From positions 32,570,501-32,634,500 of the forward strand of contig JAZHRO010000002.1 in the NCBI GenBank assembly GCA_037157565.1: a stretch of 64,000 nt of DNA. Direction: 5' to 3'. Made by a program: the position numbers and the translations under genes. The notes beneath the pieces are model-generated. The model saw only the letters and a program-made list of their open reading frames with translations, ran no database searches and was not told the DNA's origin. This document shows positions 10,128-22,021 of the stretch, piece after piece (the stretch's first letter is position 1; each line of letters opens with the position of its first letter). This DNA is from Thalassia testudinum. Its lineage: Eukaryota; Streptophyta; Magnoliopsida; Alismatales; Hydrocharitaceae.

Positions 10128-11879
10128 TGATAGCCGACTTTCACTTTGCGTTGTAGTATTTAAGTGGTGGAAAAATCGACTAATCAAAAATAATGAAAAT
10201 AACCACTCACAGAAGAGCGGGTCATGTCCACAGGGAGGCAATGATGCAATCAATACTTAATTATCTAATGTTATTTCGGATAGTGCGAAATCCCTTTTCA
10301 AATCAGACTTAAAATGTGAAGGAAAGTAGATTTGCAATAACCTAAAAAGATAAGGGTATAAGTTCAGTTTTCCATCACAGAAATCCTCAATAAATTTAGG
10401 ATGAATTCATGCAGTTTTCACATGATGTGTACTAAACACAATTAATACTTTAGTTAAGCCCAAAATCAATCTTTAAACTAGTTAATATCAATACCATGCA
10501 TTTATAAAGAACTATGAGTGTTCGAATGCAATTCTGCCATAATATAATAATAATAAAAAAAATCAAATTAGGTGGCAATGGCATTGAATGTAAATTTTAA
10601 TTTGGGGGAAAACAGAGGATCTCTCCTCTCTCCACCTCACGTGTGCGGCCGCGCATAGTTGGCCACAAGAATCGGCAAGGAGGTGCAGCTTGACGAGAGC
10701 TACGCAACAGTGGCAGTGATGTGGCCGGAGGTGGCCGCTGGCGGCCAGCGGAGGTGGCCAGAGTGCCGGTCTGTTGGAGCAATAAGGCGGCGGTGCTGCT
10801 GCGGTGCCTGCAGCTGTGCATGCGTGCACGCGCTGGTGCGCGGGCATGTACTCTCTAGTGCGCCTGCAGATGGGCGGTGGAGCACGTTGCCTGCAGGGTG
10901 GAGGGGGGGCGCACTGGAAGATGGTGAGCGGGCAGGCGCTTGCTGAGGGAAGTTGCAGAGCGCGGGCGTCTGCTTGAGAGGTTGGGGCACGCTGGAGGAG
11001 AGGCATGGGCTTTGTGCGTGAGAGGATGAAAGGGTGACAAGCGATGCGGCGCGCTAGTAGGCAGTGGGGCAGTTGGTGAGCGCCTGCAGCAGGGGGAGAG
11101 GCACGCTGGTTTGGTGGAGAGGGCATGAGCGCCTGCTGTGGCGTGGGCGGAAGGTGATGAGGGGCACTGGAGATGGCATGCGGGCAGGCGCTTGCGCTGC
11201 AGGGTAGGCTGGAGCGGTGGCTGGAAGGTAGGCGCGCAGGCGAGGTTGAGGCGCAGGAGAGGCTTGAAGGTGTTGGAAAGGCAGGAAGGTGCATGGTTGC
11301 GCGCTACGTGTGTCTTGCAGGGGCGCGTGTGCGTGCGTGGGCTGGAGAACTGCTTGCAGTAGGGGGCGCTGGAGGGCTTGGTGTTGCGCCTGCGGGCTCT
11401 TAGGAGGGTGATGGCGCGGTGGCTGTAGGGGTGGTACGCCTTCTGCACAGTGCGTACTCTCTCCACTGTGGAGAGGAAGGATATCCCCCCCAGGGGGAGG
11501 AAGAAGGACCCGTCGATGAAGATATTTTTTTTGCTCCCCTCCTCTTCCTTTTTAACTTCTTCGTTGCGCCTCCGAGAGTTAAGGGATTTTCAAATCCCTT
11601 AACTATCTTTGGCCGGCGGCTGTTGAGGGTTCCCCGGAGAATGGGGAAAAGAACAGCCGCCGATGATTTAAAAAAAAGGGTAATTTATTCTTTTCCCCTC
11701 ATTCTTTTGCCAATTATTTTTCCTGCACATAAAATGAACAAATTAAGTTATAGAATAAATGTAAACCTAAATCATGATGCATGAAAACCTTCTATAACTT
11801 AATATAGTTATTAACAAACCTAAAAGACATAATTAAAGTTACTTAGGCGTAATATTAGTCCATTAAAATGGACTCATCA
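10128..11879 (-). mobile_element. Solo LTR M in A's leader
   Basis: 1,752 bp from TGATAGCCGAC to GGACTCATCA, flanked by identical TTAGG copies (10123-10127 and 11880-11884). The left end aligns in reverse with G's U5: AACCACTCACAGAAGAG, GTCCACAGGGAGGCAATG and GACTAATCAAAAATAAT all match. There is no PBS or PPT on either side, so this is a solo LTR of the G/I group. The GC-rich middle gives several overlapping chance ORFs. It is the innermost element of the nest H>I>B>A>M. Confidence 0.9.
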
Positions 11880-12073
11880 TTAGGAATTTGATTGTATTGA
11901 CTTGTCATCAAGTGTACCTTTGCGGCGTCATTTCTCTCATATCTTTTTCCCTTCTTATCTCCCCAATTCTTCCTGCGGTAGTGCATGTTTGGGAGGAGGT
12001 CACAAAACCCTAAACTGTGTGAATTGTCTGATAAATTTAGAAAGAAGTCGAATCGTCCTCCTCCTCCACAAAC

Positions 12074-14115
12074 ATGGCTACACGCCCACCCCCAAATCCC
12101 GAGGGAGAAAACCACCCTCAAAACCCACCAGGTGGTGGAGCCTTAGATCCCATAACCCGCCTCCAAGCCCAAATGGAAATGTATAATGAACAAATTGAGG
12201 CCATTAGGGAAACATTGGAGGAAATGCAGAACCCTCCTGAATGGGAGGAGCCTAGGTCTCTTAGCTCTTATCAGAATCCCGCTGCTACAGAGACCATAGG
12301 ACAAATTCGGGTCCCCATGGACGGGGACGACTTTGAACTGAAATCTAACATAATTGGCCTAATAAATTTTCATTTCCATGGTCTTGCAAGTGAAGATCCT
12401 TTTCTCCACTTGGAAGACCTAACCTGACTGGCTGAAACTGTTAAACCAAGAAATATCGAGTTACCTATAGTCCTCATGAAAATGTTCCCGTTTTCATTGC
12501 GGGATAAAGCGTCGCAGTGGTTACGCACCCTTGGGAGAACTACCCACTCTTGGGAAGAGATGCGAACAACGTTTCTCAAGAAGTTCTTCCCAATCAGGCG
12601 AACCAATGCGCTTCGCCATGTTATCACTTCATTTACGCAACAAAACGACGAACAGTTTCATGAGGCATGTGAGAGGTATAATGACCTCCTCAGGAAGTGT
12701 CCGCACCATGGTCTGCCTAAGTGGCATATAGCCCAGATTTTCTACTATGGGCTAAATGAGACTTTGAAGCAGATTGCAGACGCTTCCTGCGGGGGGAATT
12801 TTATGAATAAAGACGAGAATGGAGCATTCGAATTATTTGAAAATATGAGTGAAAACTCAATGAACAATGCTTCTATTGTCACCTTTAATCGTACCAGCCT
12901 ACCCTGAAATGTCCACAAAGTTGACACGGGACCCTCCCATTCATCCACTGATCTTAGCCTTATCGTATAGAAATTGGATGAAGTCTCCATCTTGCACAAG
13001 AAGCTGGACGAGCTTCTGGCCAACCCCGCCCGTTCTATGGCAAACACCCCTACCTCACCACTTCGTCACAATCCTAATTCTTCCAATACCAGGCTTATCC
13101 CGAGAAAACTCGTAAGACCTTCCTTACCGAGTGTCGTGCCGAGCGACTCGGTAAGTCATGTGGATCTGGCTTCTGCGAGCTAGTATTTTGACACGAAGGG
13201 CCAAGCCTCCGTGTGCTCGGATGCATATTTACTTGCGGACGCGTCTTCTGGAATGGAAGACACTTGGGCCCTGGGGAACAACCTGTTCTCTGCCACTTAT
13301 AACCCAGGGTGGCAAAATCATCTGAACTTTGCATGGTCCAACAACCCGCAGTGCCAAAACCCAACGGGAGGACCAATGCTACCATCCGCACCCATCATCC
13401 CAAGGACCCAGTCTAATCCTATGGCGAATCCGCCATCGGGTCCTTGCGTACCGCAAATAGAACACACATCAAGTCCTCTTGACAAAATGATGCGAATGAT
13501 GATGGAAATGTCAGAGTGCCATGAAGAGAACATGACCTCTCTTCAGCACCAATTGGCACAGCAGAATGCTAAGATCAGTCAACTACGCATGGCGACTCGA
13601 TCTCAGGGTACTCTTCCCACCCAACCTGTTCCAAACCTGCGAAATTTCGTACCCTGTGGTCCTTAACCACAGGTACGACCTTCTCAGGGGCAGGTTCATC
13701 AAATTCTGCAAGCTCCGAGCATTCCACTGGGATTTCAGGCTAATCCCGCTGCAGCACCGCACTCTTATGTCCCTATTGCGAACCCTCCTCCGCCGTATGA
13801 TCCCAGTAGACCCGCATCGTCCAATGCTATCACTACGAGGAGCAGTAAGTAGACCGTCGATCTGCCTCGACCTAATCCTGGCCCGTCTTCTTCATCGCCC
13901 TCTCATTCGAGATGCGCATCGCATTCGCGAGAGGATGATGCACCCAAATTGGTGCCAGAATCAGGTCCATTCCCTGAGGCTCTACTGAGGGAGCCAAAAT
14001 GTAAAAAGAAAGATATGCAGGCCTTTGATAGCCTGCGTAATTTGTTTAGGGATGTAGAAATCAAGGTACCCCTGCTCGAGGCTATCGACCACATACCTAC
14101 TGTCGCCGATTTTTC
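12074..14115 (+). pseudogene. gag: gag of A (several in-frame stops)
   Basis: Gag forms the virus-like particle that packages element RNA. The ATG at 12074 opens a Pro/Asn-rich start (MATRPPPNPEGENHP). One frame then carries all recognisable pieces: MFPFSLRDKASQWLRTL and FLKKFFP at 12480-12600 and FHEACERYNDLLRKCPHH at 12657-12712, the core of Athila/Tat Gag. The PGWQNHLNFAWSNN motif (13300-13345) and the start of the region before the protease follow in the same phase. In-frame stops lie near 12425, 12905, 12968, 13181, 13664 and 13850; most are TGA or TAG one C-to-T change from CGA or CAG. I see no CCHC zinc knuckle. A frameshift near 14115 leads to the protease frame. Confidence 0.88.
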
Positions 14116-14640
14116 AAATACTACACAACTCCCAGGCGACAGTCAAAGAAAACTAAGAATCCGGTGGTTCTTTCACCTCATGCGAGTTGTGCTATACTGT
14201 AAAATCTACCACCGAAGTAGAAAAATCCGGGCACACCACTTATTTCCTGTAGCATCCAAGGCTACAATTTTAACCGTGCCCTGCTTGATCTAGGATCTTC
14301 CATAAATCTTATACCAACCATCATGCTCGAAAAATTTTCCTTGGGAAATCTGAAACCCACCCCTGTCACGTTACAGTTGGCAGATCGTTTTGTCAAAATC
14401 CCAAAGGGTGTGGTGGAAGACGTGGTGGTTAGGGTCAACAGTCTCTGTTTTCCTGTTGACTTTCTTATTTTAGATATGGAAGTTCCTAGCTCACTTTCTG
14501 ATTGTCCGATCATCTTTGGTTGACCTTTCTTGGCCACAGCCCGTGCCCATATCGACAGCGAGTCAGGTTGTATTGAGATTGCCGTTGGATCTGAAAAGCT
14601 TAAGCTTAACATCTTCAAGGCAGCCAAAACTTTGATTGCG
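14116..14640 (+). pseudogene. pol: Protease domain of A pol
   Basis: Aspartic protease that would cut the Gag-Pol polyprotein. In this frame the segment reads through the KNPGTPLISC block, then the active-site-like ALLDLGSSINLIP (about 14278-14316), then LQLADRFVKIPKGVVEDVVV and FPVDFLILDME, the usual Athila protease order. In-frame stops lie at about 14200-14220 and 14521. The flap and C-terminal part are recognisable by comparison with H (35130-35783). Another frameshift near 14640 leads to the RT frame. Confidence 0.85.
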
Positions 14641-16090
14641 ATTGCATCGAGGATGACACGTCTGACGAGGACATGGCAGTCAGCGCGTGTATCGTACTAA
14701 TTGGGACCTATTCTGACTGCTGCAGATTACCTGTAAACATTAACGATTGCCTGATCGACACATATTGTGACGTTCCCTCATCCCTCCCTTGTCCCGTACC
14801 TTCTCCTGACCAGACTTTTGACGAGGTTTTCTCCGCTTCCCATACCTCATGGTCTGAGTCATATCCGGGCTACTCACCGCTGGTCCATACTCTTGAAGAC
14901 CTGATTGCCCTTTCTTTCCTGCCAAATCAGGAGGATCTGCAACTCCAGACTGGGACCTTGAGCCCACATACTTCTCATTGGGGCTATTCCTTTTCAGATC
15001 CATCCATCCAAGAAGCCCCTCTTCTTGGCCAATCTGAGGGCCAATTTCTTCCTCCTGACCTGTTCTCCGACCAACCTGGGAAACTCTCGTCCCAAGAAAT
15101 GCAAGACCTTTCACCATCCACTCCCGAGCTGAAAGAGCTGCCTAGTACACTTAAATATGTTTTTCTGGGGCCAAATGCAACGCTCCCCGTAATCATCAGT
15201 TCAAAATTGACTAGGGAGCAAGAGTGCAAACTAACAAAGGTCCTCATAGAACACAAGGCAGCTATTGGATGGTCTTTATCAGACTTATTTGGCATTAGCC
15301 CCTCCTACTGCCCTCATTGTATATATATAAAGGAGGAGGCTCGACCTTCCCACAAGATGCTACGATGTCTCAACCCTAACATGCGGGAGGTCGTTAAGAA
15401 AGAAATCATTAAGTGGCTGGATGAGGGTATAATCTACCCGATCAGCGATAGCCCCTGGGTGAGTCCGATTCACGTTGTGCCCAAGAAGGCAGGACTCACC
15501 ATCCGTGTCAATGACAGGGGCGAATCCATCCCTACACGCACTCCTACATCTTGGAGAGTGTGTGTAGATTATAGGAAACTCAATGCTACAACCAAGAAAG
15601 ATCACTTTCCGCTACCATTCATTGACCAAATCCCGGAGCAGTTAGCGGGAAATAAATTTTTCTGTTTCCTAGATGGATTCTCAGGATATAACCAGGTGGC
15701 AATTGACCCCCGGGACTAAGAGAAAACCACCTTTACCTGCCCCTTTGGCTCCTTTGCATTTAGAAGGATGCTATTTGGACTTTGTAACGCGCCAAGCAAC
15801 TTTCCAGAGATGTATGCTGGCGATATTCCACGACATGGTGGGTGACTTTCTCGAGGTCTTCATGGATGACTTTTCGGTCTTTGGACCATCTTTCGATGAA
15901 TGTCTTGCCAACCTGACTCGTATCCTTAGGAGATGTATTGATGTAAACCTCGTGCTTTCCTGGGAAAAAAGTCATTTTATGGTACACAAGGGAATTGTTC
16001 TCGGGCATATCATCTTCGATAGGGGTATCGAGGTTGACAGAGCTAAGCTTGATGTAATTACTGATTTACCTGTGCCTAGCTCTGTGCTTC
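14641..16090 (+). pseudogene. pol: Reverse transcriptase domain of A pol
   Basis: Copies element RNA into DNA. The longest open piece is 14673-15719. Visible are LKYVFLGPNATLPVIIS, the NPNMREVVKKEIIKWLDEGI fingers, YPISDSPWVSP, WRVCVDYRKLNATTKKDHFPLP and the CFLDGFSGYNQV palm motif. The stop at 15717 falls in DPRD*EKTTFTCPFG, a conserved RT stretch. A shift near 15790 changes frame. The catalytic box then appears as VFMDDFSVFG (about 15857-15886), the Ty3/gypsy form of YxDD, followed by VLSWEKSHFM and GIEVDRAKLD. A small deletion near 16085 changes frame again before FLGHV. Confidence 0.92.
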
Positions 16091-17986
16091 TTCCTGGGAC
16101 ATGTCGATTTCTATAGAAGATTTATCAAAGATTTCTCCAAGATTTCTCGACCCTTAACTCATCTCCTATCGACCAACGTACCCTTCGATATGGGCCCTGA
16201 CTGCATACGAGCATTTACGCAGTTGCGTGATGCTGTCACCAAGGCCCCTGTTCTCCAGTCACCTGATTGGTCCCTCGACTTTGAACTCATGTGTGACGCT
16301 TCCGACCTTGCAGTCGGAGCCATCCTGGGACAAAGATGCGATAGACATCCCTTCGTGGTGTACTACGCCAGTATGACGTTGGACGAGGCCCAGCGTAATT
16401 ACACTACCACTGAAAAAGAACTACTGGCGGTCATCTTTGGGCTGGAGAAATTCCGCTCCTACCTTCTGGGCTCACACATTATTATTTTCACTGATCATGC
16501 GGCCATTCGCCATCTCATGCACAAGAAGGATGCCAAGCCTAGACTTATTCGTTGGATCCTTCTGCTCTAAGAATTTGACACTGAGATCCACGATAAGGCT
16601 GGAGCCCAGAATGTTGTGGCTGATCACCTTTCCAAACTGGACCCTGACCATATTGGACTTACTCTACCAATCAATGAGATTTTTCTTGATGAGCACCTAT
16701 TGGCAATTAATGTGGCAAGTGGACCTTGGTATGCCGATATTGCCAATTACCTTACTTATGGATCCCTTCCATGTGGCTGGCCTAAAAACCAGCGCGAGCG
16801 TCTCATGGCAGAAGCAAAGTATTATTTCTGGGATAATCCATTTCTTTTTTGGATAGGTGCTAATCAAATCATTCGTCGCTGTATTCCTGATAGCGAATTC
16901 CCCAGTGTGCTATCCTTCTGCCACGTTCAGACCTGCGGAGGCCATTTCTCTCGGAGGAAAACTGCAACCAAGGTGTTGTAGTGCGATTTCTTTTGGCCCT
17001 CCCTTCACCAGGATGCACACAATTATGCCAAACATTGCACTAGGTGCCAGTCGTTAGGGTCAATGTCACGACGTGACATGATGCCCTTGCAACCCATTCT
17101 AGCTGCAGAAATCTTCGACATTTGGGGAATTGATTTCATGGGTCCCTTTCCTCCTTCCAACAGCTTTGAATTCATCCTCGTGGCCATTGACTATGTTTCA
17201 AAAAGGATCGAGGCTATTTCCACGCGCCTTGCTGACCATGTTATATCCATTCACTTTGTCAAAGACCACATCTTTACACGCTTTGGGATCCCTCGGGCCA
17301 TTATCTCGGATGGAGGAAGCCACTTTACCCATGCATCTTTTCGGGCACTTCTAAGGAAATATGGAGTCCACCATCGTATCGCATCCCCGTATCATCCTCA
17401 GACGAACGGCCAGGCAGAGGTGTCGAACGGACAAATCAAGCAGATTCTCCAAAAAATGGTTCGGCCTGACCGTAAGGATTGGTCCGACAAGTTGATTGAC
17501 GCACTTTGGGCATATCGGATCACCTTCAGGGCTCCCCTTGGTATGTCTCCGTATAGAATCGTTTACGGGAAGCCTTGTCATTTGCCCATGGAGCTGGAGC
17601 ACCACGCTTATTGGGTGGTTCGCCAATGTAACCTCGACCCAGACCTGTGTGGTCGAGAAAGGAAACTCCAACTCCAGGAGCTGGAAGAGCTCCGTCGTGA
17701 AGCCTATGATTCTACTTTAACTTTCAAACAACACACTAAGGCTTTTCATGATAGCCGTATTCGGCGGAAAGAGTTTGAGCCATCTCAGCAAGTTTGGCTC
17801 TATAATGCCAGGCTCAAATTCTTTCCTGGGAAATTGAAGTCCAAATGGACTGGTCCTTTCCTGGTCTCAAGACCATTTCCCAACAGGGCCATCGAAATTG
17901 AAGATCCCAAATCTGGGCATAAATTTACGGTCAATGGGAAGCGTTTGAAACCCTATCTTACTCTTGAACCTGCCCCCATTGGATAA
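16091..17986 (+). pseudogene. pol: RNase H and integrase of A pol
   Basis: One frame with two stops (near 16568 and 16979). RNase [38 protein letters not shown] and FTDHAAI. Integrase follows: ADHLSKL, the zinc-binding region with GGHF...CTRCQ (about 16920-17055), then the core with WGIDFMGPFP, AIISDGGSHF and QTNGQAEVSNGQ carrying the D, D and E residues. The C-terminal block [21 protein letters not shown] ends at 17986. The last open piece, 17063-17986 (307 aa), is the longest clean stretch of the gene. No chromodomain or env-like ORF follows. Confidence 0.93.
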
Positions 17987-19354
17987 ACTGTTGCCCTGCT
18001 GGAGGGTAACTAATTTTGTGCCTCATTCTGAGTCCAGCTGGGGACGTTAAATTCAGCGCTAGTTGGGATGCACCCCAACAACACTCACTATCCACCATCA
18101 CTTTTCACGCCACCGTCACAATCACTTCACTTTTCACTTCACTGTCACACTCACTTCACTTTTCCCTTCACCACCCACCATCCACCCACCCTACCACCCT
18201 ACTGTATACCCTGCACCTCACCTCTCGTTACCCGATCTTTCGTCCTTCCTCTACCCTTCCCTACATGCATATGAGGACATAGCATCGTTTGGCATGGAGG
18301 GGTGGATAGGCATCCATAGGATCTGGGTATTTTAGGGTATCATGCAGTTTCTATATATATATATATATAAAATGAAAATGGTGTTTAGTAATGATCTGAA
18401 AGCTGAAACAAAAATACAACAAGTGTTTATGGATATTCAACCTCTGTTTTGAAGACTTTCTAGGCCACAGAAGCTTGATTCGCTCAGGCTCGACTTAATT
18501 CACTTGAGCATTGACAAAATAGATCGGAATCTCTCTTAACTAAGGACGTATTCTTGTACCTGAGACACCAGTACAGGATCCATTGGTTTGCTTCTACTCG
18601 AGAGCTTAAGTAAACTTGGTTCACACTACACATATCAGGAAAGACCAGGTGAACATAAGATCCAACCCTAGTGTTCATTAGGGAAGGTGGAGTCCTTACC
18701 TATGTGCACAGGTAGACTTTTTATCCCAGGCTTTAATCTTGTGTTTAGGAGAGACTCTTTCCACCAAAAAGGAACTCTCCCACCAAAAAGAAAAGTGCGC
18801 TCCTCCAAATAATGTTGTAAGAGATATATTGACACGTGTTTCAAAAAAAAAAAAAGATGCAAAAAAGTCAGTATATCTCACAAATGTCTGTAAAGTCTTC
18901 GCCCTACAAAATGTTCTTCAGGGTAGGTTACAAATACCTTATTTTCTTTGAGCCACAAATGTCAGAAAATGGGAGTTGAGTTTTCCGTCATCCTTTTAAG
19001 GGTCAATCCGAAGACACGAGCTGAAACTGGGACCAACCTGTACTTAAAAATTCATGAAACCCTGGGCTTGAGTCATAATATTCATCTGGTCAGTCTTGAT
19101 CCTTCACTAAGCACAAGCCATAATCTCTTGAGCTCTCGAGTACAGCAAAAACCTCCTGGGTCCTGGAAATCGTACTTAAGGTTTAAATATCAAGAGTCCT
19201 GGTTAGTCGAGAGATGATCTTTGTCATGTGAGACTTAAAGTACTGGTAGTCTTCTCTGCAATTGGTTCTCACAATATCCAACAATAAACACACTTATGTC
19301 GCCTCTGAAAAAAATCTTCAGCTAAAGATCATTTCTAAATACAACAAAAAAAGG
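17987..19354 (+). other. 3' noncoding region of A
   Basis: About 1.4 kb with no gene. It holds a C/A/T-rich stretch (18090-18260, CACTTCACTTTT-type), an internal PPT-like block at 18271-18310 and a short (TA)n at 18352-18369. The small ORFs here show no similarity to element proteins. Confidence 0.75.
18271..18310 (+). other. Internal PPT-like block of A
   Basis: ATGAGGACATAGCATCG then a TTTGGCATGGAGGGGTGGATAGG purine run, about 285 bases after the integrase stop. It is aligned in sequence and position with blocks in B, E, G and H. Confidence 0.7.
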
Positions 19355-19391
19355 TTTTGCTAGGGACTAGCAAAAGATAGGCATGGGGGTA
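19355..19391 (+). other. Hairpin and PPT of A
   Basis: TTTTGCTA (19355) and TAGCAAAA (ending 19375) form a perfect 8-bp stem around GGGAC. Two bases later the PPT TAGGCATGGGGGTA (19378-19391) ends at the 3' LTR. Confidence 0.9.
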
Positions 19392-22016
19392 TGATTACAC
19401 CACAAAAAATACACCTGCAATCGTGCCGTCTTGTGCTATTTCCTAGCATTACCAGTGCATATCAGGTAGACATAGTCGCATTGTAAAAATACACGCATGC
19501 ATGCATTTAATTGAGAGGGGAGGAGAGTGAAATAAATGGCCTCACAATTCACATTTTCTTTAAGTGCTGCTTCGCAAAATTTCCATCTCTATTTTTATTT
19601 CTATTTGATTTTGAATTCCTCCCCGCAGCTGCAAAGCATGGCAGCTTCCACCTCGCACCATTCCCTGCTCAGCATGCCCTGCCAAGCCATGCACAGCCTC
19701 ATGCACAGCTAGGGAATGGCTGTGCATGCCTTCCTCCTCTATAAAAAGTGTTCAGCTTCATCTTGCAAAGGGGAGCCTGGTCCACCACAGAGAAAACCCA
19801 ACACAGCACCACCTTCTTCTCCAGGCCGCCTCCTCCCCTCTCCCTCCATACGCAGGCCCTCCTCCTCTAAGGAGCCACTCTGCGGACAGGAGTACCTTAC
19901 GGTGGTGCACAACCACCACCGTGGGTCCATCACCGCCCAGCTCATCAAAGAGTCGGTGGGTGTGGTGGTTCTTTCCCTATTTCTTCGTTTGAAGCATTTC
20001 AGCCATTGAAGCAGGAGCTTCGAGCTTTGAAGCTCCAAGCTCCGCATGCAGCAGCAGCAACAGCAAGGCGGCAGCAGCCTCAAGGCCCTCCAGCGCACAC
20101 CTACAGGCTGCCCTCGCCTCCAGCATGCGCTTGCAGGCGCCCTTGCCTCCCTCTCCGCGCGCCCAGTCGTGCTCTTTCCACCCGCAACCAGCAGGCGCAA
20201 CCCTTCCACGCACGCTCCAGCTCGTGCGCGCCAGTCGCAAGCCTCCTGCACTCACAGCACCGGGAGCACCCGGTTGCGCAGCTCACCCGGGCACTGTAGC
20301 CACTATTCATGCGTTTCTGTGGAACACTGTGGCTACAGTGGGGTGACCGGTAAGTTTCTCACTTATCCAGTCACCCGACGCGTCGCAACCGGCCGCAGCC
20401 TGCACGCGCGTCCCGCCCCGCGTCCTGCTCTAGCGCCCACCCGTGCGTCTGCGCGCGCCCGCTCCCTTCGCCCGCACTCGCCTTCCGCACAGCGCTGTGC
20501 ACTGAGGTTCCTTCCTCCGCGCCACTCCCTCCTGCCAGCACGCGCCTCTTCGGGCACCTACGCACGTGCGCGTGCACGCCACTGCGCGCTTGGTTGCAGA
20601 CAATGCTTGGAGGACCTGGCCGACTTAACTCCCAGCTCCAATAGAACTGAGCACTCTCTCTCTCTCTCCCACAGCACTCTCTCCGTATCTATCTGCAGAA
20701 ACACATACACACACGCTCACACTCTCGCACACACACACTCTCACTTATATATTATTATATACTTATATATATAAACATGTACATATATATATTGATATAT
20801 ATACATTTATTTATATACATATATATATATATATACTTATATCTATACATATAGTAGAACCTATATATCTAAGTATTATTATACATATATACATATATAT
20901 ATATATATACATCTATATACTTATATATATATATACACATATATATATTTACATATATACATATACTTATATGCGTATACATATATATATACATATCTAT
21001 ACACACATATATATATTTATACAAATATGCATACATATATACATATATATCTATATAACTATATATACACATACCTATCTACATATATCTATATACATAT
21101 ATTACTACATATATATATACATACATATATATACATCTATATAGTTATATATACATACATATACATATATATATATATATACATCTATACATATATTTAC
21201 ATATCTATTTATATATATACATATATACATATATAAGTACATATATACCTATATATTTATAACCATATATATATAGATATATTTACATATATGCATATAT
21301 ATATATATTTTCACATTACTTACCATACATTGTATCACGGGAATATCTGCACCAGCTGCTGATATTCCCCGATACATGCGTATAGAAAGCATGTTCGCAC
21401 TCATCTTCCACCAATCCACCTTACACGTGGCACTTTGTCCTGTTGGTTGCGTCTTCCTAGACGACGACCGACTCAACATCGTGCTACACTCCATCTCTGC
21501 CTCCACCCCCACCCCTTTATACATATATATATACATATATATATATATACACTACATTTACTTTATTTCTGCTTCTCTTTCCTGCCAATAAAAAGAGAAA
21601 AAATATATATAAAAGAGAAAAAAGTTAATCCTTGACTTGCAGGTACTCCGTCTTGAGAATAGCAAGACCCGTTTTGGAACCCTGATTTGGCTCAAAGCAA
21701 AGAACCTAATTTTGAGGGTGTGCCTTAAGGACAAGAATTATCAGAAAAAGAAAATCTAAATAGAAAAACACCAAAAAACACAATAAATGAATGGAAGAGA
21801 TTCATTGTAGGAAAGGCATAGAAACTTCACTTCTAATCCCACTTCCCTGAGTTCGACCCTGGGCCTAAAAGTGACCAAGATAAAATCAAGTAGGCCAAGT
21901 TAAAAATTTTGTAAAGAGATGGTTAGGTCCGATTTAGGTTAACCACTATACACACTTCAATGATAAAATCACCATATTAACACAACCTAACTGGGTCTGA
22001 GCAAACATCCCTTTCA
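19392..22016 (+). mobile_element. 3' LTR of A
   Basis: 2,625 bp, TGATTACACC...CCCTTTCA, colinear with the 5' LTR. TATA box at 19740-19747, AT tract at about 20745-21310, hairpin at 21332-21375. In U5 it has AACCACTATAC (21940-21950), a ten-base complement of GTATAGTGGT in the D-arm side of tRNA-Asp. The 3' flank is CCGGG (22017-22021). Confidence 0.93.
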
Positions 22017-22021
22017 CCGGG

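Larger units (their letters stand above)
6231..22016 (+). mobile_element. Element A: complete Athila-type LTR retrotransposon
   Basis: Order on the plus strand: 5' LTR 6231-8826, PBS 8827-8844, leader, gag, protease, RT, RNase H, integrase (coding 12074-17986), 3' noncoding, PPT 19378-19391, 3' LTR 19392-22016. TSDs are CCAGG (6226-6230) and CCGGG (22017-22021), one base apart; the uninterrupted second B LTR reads CTGGG at that place. The first 90 or so bases of the two LTRs differ at 8 positions, mostly transitions, so the insertion is not recent. All reading frames carry stops or shifts. Solo LTR M is nested in the leader. Confidence 0.93.

Noticed and set aside
10563..11466. Long Ala/Pro/Ser-rich ORFs in GC-rich blocks (also 36775-37416, 43036-43699, 6442-7581, 19739-20774)
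   Set aside because: They lie inside LTRs, overlap in several frames, and change frame or are lost between the paired LTRs.
17987..19391. env-like ORF after integrase in A
   Set aside because: Some Athila elements have one, but no ORF of useful length, membrane segment or signal peptide is visible here or in H.
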